From positions 85,793,574 through 85,857,573 of the forward strand of contig NC_087063.1 of assembly GCF_963678635.1 (NCBI RefSeq): a stretch of 64,000 nt of DNA, written 5' to 3'. Made by a program: the position numbers and the translations under genes. The notes under the pieces are model-generated. The model saw only the letters and a program-made list of their open reading frames with translations. It was not told the origin of the DNA and searched no databases. The first letter of the stretch is position 1, and each line of letters begins with the position of its first letter. Source of the DNA: Symsagittifera roscoffensis (Eukaryota; Xenacoelomorpha; Acoela; Convolutidae). This document shows positions 11,661-24,800 of the stretch, in pieces.

Positions 11661-12430
11661 CTTCAATTATTAGTTGTTCAAGTTGGTTGGTTTTTGCTTC
11701 AGTTTCTATGCCTTCGGTGTATTGCGCGTAGCGCCTATGTTATGCTAAGTATGGATTTTTCTCTGATTTAAAAAACAGCTATTATGTTCGATGATAATTG
11801 TTCTTCCTGTTTTCTTGTAAATTTACTCTGGTTTTTGTCAATCTAGTCTGGTCACAACTCAGGTTTTTATTTTTTATTTTTATATTTTTTTAAATTAAAA
11901 TAGCTTCGTCTGGTTTAGTATTTTCTATCGCTTGAAACGCTAAAATGGAATGTCATTTTGAAACGAAATTCAGGTTGTTTGTGGAGTAGAAGCTTAAATT
12001 TTTTCATCCCTCAAAATTTTTTTGACTATTCTTATGACATTGTTTTGTTTTTGTCTGAATGGGCGTCCTCTGTGTTGTCTGGTTAGTGGCCGCTGAGTGC
12101 TGCTCTTTTATGCAGGTGTTTAAGATTCTCGGCTGTTTTTCTGAAATTGAACGTTCGTTTTTTCCTAATAGTTAGTAATTCTATTGTTCCTTCAGCTAAT
12201 TTGCAATGCTGCGCTTGCGTTGTATCGCAAGTGATGCGAAACTCTGCTCCGCCTCTGTAAAGTCTTGTTTAATCGTTGTTTTTCGCAAATGGTTTTTTGA
12301 GTTGTAGGTGATACCTAAATACTTGAGAACTATTAAAAGAATCGTATTTTGTTGAGAACTAATCGAAAGAGTAACATGAGTGTTTTGTCGAAGGAAGTGA
12401 AGATATTTGGATTTTCAGAGGCTTCTGGAA

Positions 12431-12806
12431 ATGGCCGACATAATGTCCCTGTATTTTCTAATACCTATCGCGATTGTTATAACTGGCTTGGCGTATAGAT
12501 TATTAGCACGCAAGCCAGTTCCTCGTAAGATGTTATGTTGTTCTTTGCAAAACAAAGTCATCTGCGTGACTGGTGCCAGCTCTGGAATCGGAAAGGAACT
12601 CTCCAAATTCTGCTTCGACCATGGATCTAAAGTTGTAATGATAGCTAGGAGAAAGGAGTTGTTACAAACCCTGAAAGAAGAAATGCTTGCATCTTGTGCC
12701 GAGAAAGAAAAGAGGAATAGTGATATAGCGGTTGTTCAGGCCGATCTAGCAAAATTGGAAGAAATCGACGATCGAGCCAAAGAGGTTCTTGAGTGTTTCG
12801 GACACG
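12431..12806 (+). CDS. DHRS7B: SDR gene, first coding exon
   Basis: Encodes the membrane segment, the TGASSGIG cofactor motif and the helix up to ECFGH. The donor is CACG|GTTGGT and the exon ends in phase 1, matching the exon at 36379. Confidence 0.85.
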
Positions 12807-15800
12807 GTTGGTCAGTTTTTTAAAATCGTTAGGTAAGATTTTTTTTAGAATTTCAGTTTGCCATTTTTACGCCTGCGATTACCAAGTGTTATCAATTCGA
12901 AATACATACTTCAAGACAATAATTGAATTCATTCAAATGCTTATTTTAATTTGCTTACAAACTCAAATTTTCTTCGGCCCAATTGGACTAGAGGTAATGT
13001 ATTTGTTCAGGACAAATTAGGTTGTGCTGAAGTCATATTTGCTGAAAATTCATTATGGCGGTAAACTCAAAAGTCAAAACTCTAGAAAACCAAGCAACCA
13101 TTGATTCTTTACACTTGCCAAAACAGCTTTGTTGTTATCGGGATTGTTATCGGGATCCAGACTTTTTTCGTAAACAATTTTCCTTCAAATCCTACATGCT
13201 TGAATTACTGGCTTTATTATTGAAGCTTAAGATCCTTCAGACACATTCGCATTTGGTCTAGAGACATCGTCGTTCCTTTTGGACCCTAAGGTCAGGTTTG
13301 GAGCCAGACTTTGTTTTTTCAGTATGTTTTTAGTTGAATTTTTTTCTGGTAAAATTGAATTGTCGGACTTTGCATGTTTTGTCGGCCTAATAACCCCATC
13401 AATGATTTTGCTGTAAGCAATTCTCTGTGTAGTTGCAAGTGCAAGTGTTGTTAAATGTAGTTTCAGGGGAACTGAAAATTAAAAAAATATATGTTTAACC
13501 TTTTTTTATCGGCTTAACTTGTGCCTGCTCAAAGAGTGTCGTCTTAGTCGCCTTATTACAGATTTTTCTTGTTCTTTAAGCAATTTTCCTTGAACTTGCA
13601 GGTGCGAGTTATGTTCAATTTAATTTAGTTTTTTTTTTGGGGGGGGACATGAAAATTCCTAACATTGTAAAAATAAATTCATTTTTTGGCTCCATTTGTC
13701 TGCTCATAAATTGTCGGCTTCGTAGCGTCTTCGTAAGTTTCGTAAAGTTGCTAATTTATTGTTTAAACGACTAGCATTTGGCCTAAAATGAACTTCTACC
13801 GAGACTTACGAAACTTATAATTTTGGTAGACCTCGGTCTTAAACAGTTTTCTTTTTTTTTCGACGCTTATTTTTGTTCCGACTTTCGATACAAAAGTAAC
13901 ATAATATTTGTGCTCTGGGTGGGTTTTTTCTTCAGACAAATTTCGACTTTTTAATTAACCATTTTTGACGGAATTTTGTACATCATTCAAAAGCTATTGT
14001 TTTCTTGAGCTCAAATTTGAAAAGATTTTTTACCTGTGACCATTTTTCATAAAGTTATGGGGGTTTACAGATTGCCATTTTGGCCAATTTGGGAAAATTA
14101 ACGCGCAATATATTTCGCGCTATTAACGCGTAAGCAGAGAGTTAATCCGTCTTAGAAACCGTTCCAAATTGGTTGAAAGAAGCTTATTTGCCATAATTGA
14201 TTTGTTACAAGGAGCGAAATCTATCTTTTTATACTTTATATGGCGTGTGGGGGAGGATGATTTTCATAAAAAATTTCAAGTTTTTGAAAAAAAAAATTTC
14301 ATTGTTTTATTACAATTTTTTTTAATTGTTATTGCTGCTCGATAAACCTTAAAAGGCAGTCGGAACATTCAGGGCTTCGCCCTGATACGGGCAGTCTTGT
14401 TTATATTAGTATTGTTTTGCGTCGCCTCTGCGTGAATGTTTTGACATGCTTTTGCTAGACTTTTACCTTTTTATTATTGTTTGAAATAGATAGAAAACCT
14501 TTATAGACAAAAACCCGTTCGATCAACTCATAGAAAAGGAGAATCAATTGCTGACCGTTCGAGTATTGATAATCCAGGTACCTGATTGGTACTCAAAACA
14601 ATTTTTTCAAGGAATAATAGGCTATCAGCTTGGTATTATAGGAGGCTAATTTGGCATCAGTTACACCTGCGCTCAGTATGACTGCTTTCAGTACAGTCGC
14701 AGCGATTCTAGTACTTAACGGCTCAATTGGAATCCAGCTAGGATCTGTTTTTTTTAAAGATAATTCAAAAAATATACCATTTGAAAAACAAAGATGTTGG
14801 CCTATTGCTTTCTCATATCCTTAACGATCACATAGTCTCATGTCATCCATATCTCTCTTCTTGTTTCCTCGCTCAATATCCTGATCTGTTAAGGAGGGAC
14901 GAGCTTTTTGACAAGAACAGAAGTGGTAGTAACATCCCATTGCTTCGAACACTGTCTTACAGTGATCACAGTAACCGTCCACATTAAAACAGTCGATTTT
15001 TTTTCTGTTTTCCAGATGTAAAAAAGCACTCAATTTTACATTTTGGTCTTGTTTCCTCATAAAAATACATAACCATATTCTCAAAGTTGCGAGTTCGATT
15101 ATGTCTGGCCTTGAATTTTTGCATACCAGTGTCAAACTCCCATCTCGTGTACAGTCCTGTTGGCATATCTTGACACATTCAGAAAGGGTAAAGCTGGCTT
15201 GCATCAATTCCAGCGATCGATTTACAAACATTTGATGAGTTTCTGATGAATGTTTCATCAACTACAGCTTTTCGAGTGAAAACAAGGAAGGTCCACCAGT
15301 CATGTCTTTTCGTATTTTTTCACACAAATCTTTATCACATAGCAAAATGGATAAAATTTGTAGTTTGTAGATTTGTGCAGACATATATTTGCTAGATTCG
15401 GAAGAGTACATCCAAGTTTTAACATGTCTATCCCCTTGTTATGATAAAACTGCATCATTTTTTGCATTGCTTCCAGGGTTGGAACTACATCCTTGTTGTT
15501 GTACCACTTCAAAAAGTCTTTGAACACTGTCATTCCGTTTTTATTCCAAGTCTCTTGTAAGTAATTGTAATTATCCAAACCAGATGGAGGAACAGTCTTG
15601 ATTTGAAGCTTTTTCAGTGCTTGTTCTTCGACAAGCCCACTCTTTCTCAGCTTTTTTCTCTCTTGTCTTTACTATTAACTATGTATGCTTACTATGGCCA
15701 GATGTATGATATTGACTGTCTCTGATTTGTTATTGCAAAATTTATTATCGAAATTTATGTTCGTTCTTATTTTTTCAAAAAAAAGACAAGAAAGGGTTTC

Positions 15801-18800
15801 AAGCCGACTTTCAATTCATTGCTTACAGTTTTTGTACAGAAAAAGCTGATAAGGCTTGGTTTAATTTATCAATGCGTATTTTGTTTCCACATGAGCGCTT
15901 CAGCAAACGTAGAGCTGGAGTACGAGTATTGTTTTGTTTTAACCGAAGTCGCAAATATTGGTGAAACCTTTGGAGGCACCCTTACGGCTTTTTCATAGTA
16001 TGTGCTAGATTGATGAAATCGGAATACAGACTTTTTTCAAGTGAAAAACTTGTTTGAGGAAATCTGTATTGCTTGATTCATACACAAATGGAGTGTAGTG
16101 TACAATTATGAATCCACTTTTTCATAAACTTAAATAGCAAATAATAGTGTTCATTTGGGGTCTCTGAGAATCGTTCCAGACATAAGTAGTTTGTCAGAAT
16201 CTGTTTCTTCTTCATTGGTGGCTAGTCTTAGTCTACTTTAACCGTCTCTGGCGCCGATGCGATGACGCGAGACTCCTAATTTACAGATGGGAGATTCAAA
16301 TCCGGAATTTTGAAATAATCTGTTTTTGTTTGTTGGCGTTTTTGCTGCCTAGCATTAGCAATTCAAAATTGTTGTTGTGACGATTTTTGTACTAATTTTG
16401 ATATTATAAGTACCTTTGCGAGAGCAAGTCTACTAATCGGGAATTATTCTTTTTCCGGAAAACTATTTCTTTTCCACTTATTTTCTTCTTTTAAAACCTC
16501 TCAGCTTCGTTTGCACTTGGTCTAGGTGTAACGCTATCACTTTCACGACCTAAGGTCAGGAGTTCGAGTCTCTGCCGGACCTTGTTTTTTCAGAATGTAT
16601 CCAAATGAACAATTTTTTTTCGTTAAAAATTGAATTTTCGGATTTCGTTTGTCTGCTCAAGTTTTGTCGGCTAAGTTGCCACTTTGTGGGTTTGGCTCGT
16701 TCTGTAAGCAAGTGTCATTCCAATCGCAAGAGCTGTTAATTCTAGTTTCAAGGGAGACTTGAAAGATTTTTTTTTAAAATGATAAATTCTTTTTCGTTCA
16801 ACTGGTGTCTGCTCAAATTTTGTCGGCATAGATGCCAGATCACTGATAAAGAGGTTGCTCTTACAACCAAAGTTTTTGAGTGTTGCACCCGAAGCTCTCG
16901 ACCGGACTCTGTTTTTTTTTTCAGTATGTGTGTGTGAAATAGAGTTTCTTCCCAGGAAAGATTGAATTGTCGGTTTTTCGTTTGTCTGCTTATTTCTTGT
17001 CGGCTGATATTGCTAAGTATGGATTTTTCTCTGATTAAAAAAAACAGCTAATATGTTCGATGATAATTGTTCTTCCTGTTTTCTTGTAAATTTACTCTGG
17101 TTTTTGTCAATTTACCCATTGTTTTGTAAATCTACTCTGGTCACAACTCAGGTTTTTATTTTTTATTTTCATATTTTTTTTCAATTAAAATAGCTTCGTC
17201 TGGTTTAGTATTTTCTATCGCTTGAAACGCTAAAATGGAATGTCATTTTGAAACGAAATTCAGGTTGTTTGTGGAGTAGAAGCTTAAAGTTTTTCAATTT
17301 TTTTTTACTATTCTTATGGCGTTGTTTTGTTTTTGTCGGAATGGGCGTCCTCTGTGTTGTCTGGTTAGTGGCCGCTGAGTGCTGCTCTTTTATGCAGGTG
17401 TTTAAGATTCTCGGCTGTTTTTTCTGAAATTGAATGTTCATTTTTTCCTAATAGTTAGTAATTATATTGTTCCTTCAGCTAATTTGCAATGCAGCGCTTG
17501 CTTTGTATCGCAAGTGATGCGAAACTCTGCTCCGCCTCTGTAAAGTCTTGTTTAATCGTTGTTTTTCGCAAATGGTTTTTTGAGTTGTAGGTGATACCTA
17601 AATACTTGAGAACTATTAAAAGACTCGTATTTTGTTGAGAACTAATCGAAAGAGTAACATGAGTGTATTGTCGAAGGAAGTGAAGATATTTGGATTTTCA
17701 GAGGCTTCTGGAAATGGCCGACATAATGTCCCTGTATTTTCTAATACCAATCGCGATTGTTATAACTGGCTTGGCCTATAGATTATTAGCCCGCAAGCCA
17801 GTTCCTCGTTTCATGTTGGCCTATTGCTTTCTCTTATCCTTAACGATCACATCGTCTCATATCATCCATCTCTCTCTTCTTTTTGACAAGAAGAGAAGGA
17901 CTAGCTTTTTGACAAGAACAAGAGTGGTAGTAACCTCCCATTGCTTCGAACACTGTCTTACAGTGATCACAGTAACCGTCCACATTAAAACAGTCGATTT
18001 TTTTTCTGTTTTCCAGATGTAAAAAAGCTCTCAATTTTACATTTTGGTCTTGTTTCGTGGTAAAAAGACATAACCATATTCTCAAAGTTACGAGTTCGAT
18101 TATGTCTGGCCTTGAGTTTTGGCATATCAGTGTCATACTCCCATCTCGTGCACAGTCCTGTTGGCATATCTTGACACATTCAGAAAGGGTAAAGCTGGCT
18201 TGCATCAATTCCAACGATCGATTTACAAACATTTGAATAGTTTCTGATGAATGTTTCATCAACTACAGCTTTTCGAGTGAAAACAATGGAAGGTCCACCA
18301 GTCATGTCTTCTCGTATTTTTTCACACAAATCTTTATCACTTAGCAAAATGGATAAAACTTGTAGTTTGTAGATTTGTGCAGACATATATTTGCTAGATT
18401 CGGAAGAGTACATCCAAGTTTCAACAAATCTATCTTATGATAAAACTGAATCGTTTTTTGCATTTTTTCCAGGGTTGGAACTACATCCTTGTTGTACCAC
18501 TTCAAAGAGTCTTTGAACACTGTCATTCCGTTTTTATTCCACGTCTCTTGTAAGTAATTGTAATTATGCAAACCAGATGGAGGAACAGTCTTGATTTGAA
18601 GCTTTTTCAGTGCTTGTTCTTCGACAAGCCCACTCTTTCTCAGCTTCTCATAACCAATGAAGGCTTTGTCCAGAGGGTTGTTGTTTCTAAGCTTACTGAA
18701 AAAGGCTTCATACAGTGGCAATTCGGGAAAATCAAGTTTGTCTGGGTTATCAAACCACTCATAGGGAAAGAATCCTTTCGTTTCGATAGCTTCATAGGCT

Positions 18801-21800
18801 TTGAGAAAGGAGTCCAGAGTAGTTGCCCCTCCCAGGAATTTCATTATGTCGAGAAATTGTGTTTCTCCAAACTTGAAAGATGTAAAATCATTTGCTTTTT
18901 GATGAGGGATGTTTCTTGTTCTTTATCGCGAATCAAATAGGGGATTAGGTAGGACTTGATCAAATTCAAATCATATTTACCACTATTAAATCTAAAAACA
19001 GGCAAAGTATTTACATATCTCTCCAGATGCTGTTTCAAATCGATGAGCTGATTTTTCTGAATTCGTAGGAATTGTGTTGACATATCTGCTTCTCATGAAT
19101 ATTCAATGCATTCGTCTTCGTACTCAAATTTGCTGCTTGAATAGTTTTTACTTCGCTCGGTTAGCTGATCAAAGATTTTTTTCATTCTTTCATTGATAGC
19201 TACTTCAAAATCTTGAATTTTTGTTCTCATCTCCAGCTTACTTTTTTCAGCCAACAGTTCGAGGTTGCTCACAAAATCAATTAAGTTCTGTGGATCCTTG
19301 TTGTACAAAAAGATAGGTTCAGCAATCAGATTCGATGATACAGAGACTGAAATTGGAACAGGTTTTCCAATCCAGGTTGTAGTCTGTGTTTCTTTTAATT
19401 CCTCTGTAGGAACACAAATCGACTCAAAATCGAAAATTGCTATGTTATTGAAAAATTTGTTATCTTCAAAAACTGGAAGATTGAATCCTTCTAGATTTTC
19501 AAACAAAGTTTCTCGAAGCTCATACACGTTCTTTGGATGAATATGTCTCACTCGGTCCTTGCATCTCAGGAGATGCTGATTGAAGTGGTCTGATTTGTGG
19601 AAAAAGGTGTCACAGCTAGGACATCGAAAGCACTTGAAGAAACTGTCTATATCATTTGCATGAATGATGTGATTGTTAAATCTCAGTAATTTAATTGTTT
19701 TATCAAATGTCCGATATTTCGTCGAGCTAGTTCTCCAACATATTCTCCTTCTTGGATATCGAAATCGTATATAAACATGTTTCTTTGCACAATTTTTTTG
19801 ACAGCAGGTAAGTCTTCTACAGAAACCCCACGAAAGTTTTTAGGATCATAACCTGATTTTGATATAATTTCTGTAAAAATATCTGGAAGTGTGAGAGTTG
19901 AGATCCTTGTGTCCGTTCATGTACATTGCTAATGCGCGGAAAAGACACAAATGATCTTTGTAATGTTCCTTGTCTTTTTTAGATAAAATACAGTTAACAG
20001 AATGGTTTTTCAGTAGAGGTTCGGGTAAGACAGAGTCCGGACATCCCATTGGGATGTTTTTCAGCAAAGCAGCAAAAATTGTAACGTTAGTAATCAACTT
20101 GAATCTCCATTTTGTGTTCGGGTGTTCTTGGATACATTGCTCCACAATATCAAAATTTTCTACTTTTCCTTGGATTGTTATCAAGTCTGCTTTAGTACAA
20201 AACAAATGAGATTTTTCAAAAAAGGATTGTTTTCATGGGCGTAGAAATATCGATATTCACCAGTCTCAATGTTTCGAAGAACAAAACCCAGAGCAATGTT
20301 GATTTTAGCGGCAGAATCGAGCTTGTTGAAGACATCTTCAAGTTTCTCGTTGATTATTTTAGTACCTAACTTGCACAGTTGGAAGTTAACTACCTTATGT
20401 GTCCCATTTTCCATCTCCGTATCCACCAGAAAATGTTGACAAGCACTAAGTTCCGCCTTCAATTTTTCACCATCTTCCCATTCTTCCTCCACAATCTTGT
20501 TCAAGTCAGCCACTGTATCACTGGATTTCCGTTGCTTAATTCCATGTTCCTTTCTCCGATGTTGTTGGAGAGAGTAGTAACTAGGGAACTCTTGTTCGCA
20601 AGGAGGACAAAGTGTCGACTTCTTTGAACTTGGTTGAGCATGCTTTTTCGCAACATGATAACCCATCTCCTCTTTGCTCTTTGTATAGTAATGACAGTTT
20701 GGACACTTATGTTCCTTTTGTTTTTCATATCTCTTTCGATGTCGAGCTGCGTTTTGGCGATTGTACATAATTCCACAATCTTCACACTTGACCTTCTCAT
20801 TTCGGCTAAGAGCAGGCATTATCTAAAATAAACTTTGGGACTTAAGAAATGTTTCAAAGTTAAAAAATTTAAGTACCAGTTGAATGCAAATACTTACTTT
20901 TTTCTTTTCGTGAAGTAACGAAATGTAAAATTTGAAGTAAAGTTGAAAAACCTGTTTCTGATTGGCAAGAAAATGAATGATTTTTCCCAATAAAATAGGC
21001 GTATTTGTACTAAAAATGTCATCGCCTACGCAATTATCTTTTTATGGTAATGACGTCATTCTTTGAATAGAAGTGACGTCACTGCCTACGCACAATTTCC
21101 CTTTAATGATATTGGCATCATTCTATAAACGGAAGTGACGTCACCACCCACGCAAATTTTTTTAATGGTAATGAAATCATTCCTTCGAAAGTTCTAGATT
21201 TTTCCAGAAAAATTTCAACCAATCAGAACTAAGCAGTTTCTAGACATAAGTTTGGATCCAAAATAATCATTTTTGAAAAATGTCAATTAAAAAACATTTG
21301 AACTTCCTCGAGGTACTCTACAAGAAAAAAGAAAGTATTCTGTGTAATTTCCTTATTGATGAAATAGATGCAGATTCTTACTTTTTTCACAATTTGTTGG
21401 ACGTTTATGTTGTACAAAATAGAGTTCTCCGACTAAGTAAAGATCTCTTTAGGGAAACTTACGAAATCAAAGAGTTCACTTTTAATCCACATATTGCGTA
21501 TCAAAGCTATAAACTTACTGCTGAGTTACACCTGACTAGAAAAGAAATTTTATTTATTTTAAAAAACTTGAAGTTAATAAAAAAGTCGTACGATATTATT
21601 TCAATGACTTTTTATTCCCTACCCAACTCAAATTTGTCAAAACTCCCCAGCAAAGTTCTTTATTCCTCAATTTCTTTAAAGATTTTCTAAGTTCAAAATC
21701 TTGCATGATCAGGTTTGGAATCAGATGTCCAGAGATTTGCTTTGAAAATTTCATCAACTTTGAGTTATCCTCTCAAATCTACATCAAAATCAAAGAACTT

Positions 21801-24800
21801 GACTATTTACTCAAAAATTAGTAATTTTTCATCGATTATATACAAAAAATTCAATCAATTTGATGAGAAGACTTGCAGAGATGCTACTTCTATTAATTTT
21901 CCTTCTTCTGTTACTTATATCGGCAATGTTTCTTTTACAACTTTTGGTCATTTATTTTATCAATTGCTTTTGTTTATATTTTTACTTATTTGGAAGATTT
22001 AAGTCCTTAAAAAGTAAAGTTTGTCTGATTGGATACGACAACTAGAACAAAAATGATTTTTTTTTTGTGATTGGAAACGACAATGCCCAAAATGGAGCTT
22101 TGTTTCCGATTGGATACGATTTTTCTATAAGATTTCCACAAAAGGAAACTGAAATCTGATTGGACACGACTACAATCCAATTAAGGAAAATCCATTCTGA
22201 TTGGTTAAACCCACACATTCGAATTGAAGGTACCCCTCTCTCAACTAAAAATTTTTTTCAATTTAACTAACGTCAACTACTTCTTCTCTCAGCTATAAAT
22301 ATTTTAATTTCAAGTTAACCACCGTCAACTACTTCTCTCGTAACTTTAAATCTTGTTTTTTATCTGAATCGTTATTTATTCAAGTTCCCTCGCAAATTAT
22401 TGCTCAAAATGATCTTCTCAGTGCAAAACAACAATCTTATGTTCTCGGTAGAATTTTCGGCTGATTTAGTACAAATCCAAATGCGAGAAACAGTTTGTGG
22501 AGTTTTTCTGGCACGAATGGACATATCAATTCAAGTCTGGCACATGGTGGAGGTGATGCGCAGGGATTTCAACGAACAGCATATAACGCAAGTACCCATG
22601 ACAGAGAACCAACTTGGAGAAATGCAAATGTTGTAGGAATTGGCTGAGCATGTGGGAATGAACTACCCCGAAACTCCTGACTCTAGATATGTGGCTCAAA
22701 CATTCGACGATTTCCTCGTTCCTTGGGAAGACGGATGTGTGAACAATCCAATTACCATCGAAGAGGATGAGGGGTTCTCTGAACCAAGAACTCCAGTCAG
22801 CGAACAATCAGTGATGGAGGCAAGACCAGCTTTGCGCTCTCTTGAGAACTTGCAAAGTTTTGAGAACCCAGCTGCTCGACTGCTCTTTGATTTGTAAATA
22901 AATTGGTTGTTGTCTTGTGTTTTGTAATTTAATTTCTTTGAATCTACTAATTTTTTTTTAAAGAGATAGCAACACAGAAATAAGATCATAGAATAATTTG
23001 TGAAACAATTGCAAAGGTACGGTTTTTTTAAAATTGTTGAAAAATTTCATTAAAAATCAAAATAATTATGCAATTGGTAAATTTTTTTACAAAGTTTTGT
23101 TGTAAAGATGGCAAAAAATTAAACCAATTTTAACATCTTGTAAAAAACTTCACATTTTTTTACACACATGTTAAAAAATAATAACGATTTTTGCAAACAT
23201 GTTAAAAACTTTACAATAATTTTTGCGCCATGCAAAAAGTTTTATAATGTTTCTGACACACTTGTTAAAAAAATCAATGAAAATCTCGCAAATTAAGAAG
23301 AAATTCTTTAAATATTTTCGCATTCCAAAAAAAATTATAAGATGTTCTTGCACTGTTGAAATCTTAAATTTATGAATTTCTTTGTTCTGATTTTGATCTT
23401 TAAAAAATTCATTTTTAGCATGTCTGTCGATCAAAAACATCAGAAAAATAAGGTATTAAGATAGGGAACAGTACTCAAAGTCATCAATAATGAAAAATTT
23501 TCAGCAAGTATTTAAGAAGTTTTTTACAATAATTTTTTGCGTTTTTCGCATATGCATAGGAAAAAAGAAGTTAGATTTTTGCATTTGTTTTCTAATAAAC
23601 CACGAAAAAACTTGCATCTAACACAAAAATTTAATGAAAAATTTTGCACACTTGTTAAAACAAACAAAACAATTTTTGCATCTTGTAAATAAGTTTAAAT
23701 AAATTTTTGCAGCCTTTTTGAAAAAATCAAATCAAAATTTGCATCAAATATTCATTTATTAATAGAAAAATTGACACGCTCACTATTTACAGTACCATAA
23801 CCATCCATGACACAATCAACAGTTTTCAACAAATCAGTCTCATACTTTGAAGTTTGAACTTTTCGAATCCTTTCCAAAAAAGCTGATCCAAGAATTTGAG
23901 TGGACGCAAGCTTCTGACGCAAGTGTTCTACATTTCAAGTTGTGTTCGATTGCACGATTCAATTGATTGAAAACTTCAACTCTTGATGAAATAATATTGG
24001 AATAAAATCTGTATTTGTATAAAGTATTAATACAGTCAACAATTTGATAAGTGAAATGATGTTTATCTAATCTTTGCAAAATTTGATCGAGCGATGATCC
24101 GATTAGAACTAAGTGAAATTTCCAATTTTGCAATGGGCAGAATGATGAATGGTTAGATACACAGTTGTCGTGGGTGACAATAAATTTTCATAAAAGTTTT
24201 CTGAGACAGAGATAAAAAGAGATTGCATTGTAGTCCGAATAAAAAGTGGGATATGCTTGACACATAGCAGATGCCATCACCGATAACATGTTGAAAATGA
24301 TTTTTATCTACTTTGAATTGCTTATATAGTAGATCCATCACCTACGCAATGTCCATATTTGGATCATCACCTACTCATTAATCCATATAAGGTAATAATA
24401 TCTTATTTGGAATGTACAGTGAGTCATCTACATTTCCTAATTTCTATATATGTACAAATATCATTATTTTGAAATATCTACTACTGATCAGTTGGCTCTG
24501 AGTCTCAAATCAAAAATGAATTCACGAAAAGATATCCTTCCCAACTATTTTGAATTTGCTAAGAACCAAAAAAGAATTGGGAGATTTTCTTGGCCCCAAA
24601 AACCCTTCAACGGAAAAATTTACTTTGAACCTTGCTTCCAATTGCTTAAGAAAAATGAATCGGGACAAACCGAAAAAACCCAGCAAGTTTATCTTGGTGC
24701 AAAAGAAGGGGAAAGCACATCAGCAATACGGAATACTGTTATTCACGATGCTGAAAACCTTGGACTCGTTCCTGTATTGGGACCCTATTCTGACAATGAC

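Larger units (their letters stand above)
7486..15650 (+). repeat. Tandem duplication, copy 1 (8.2 kb)
   Basis: This block runs from the 3' flank of the gag-like gene through the SGNH-AlkB fragment, the first coding exon of the SDR gene and an 860-bp piece of viral PolB. It is followed directly by copy 2 (15651-18646). At the junction near 15650, PolB sequence passes into the 3'-flank sequence at a short shared GCTT. Confidence 0.8.

Noticed and set aside
17690-18022. ORF fusing an SDR N-terminus to new sequence
   Set aside because: It is the duplicated SDR exon running into antisense PolB at a deletion junction; the second half is non-coding in this direction.
21280-21690. Death-effector or Bcl-2-like domain
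   Set aside because: Helical content and tail anchor are suggestive, but no family motif could be identified by eye.
23000-23760. Possible CRISPR-like array
   Set aside because: The short A/T-rich repeats are degenerate and not separated by regular unique spacers; the genome is eukaryotic.
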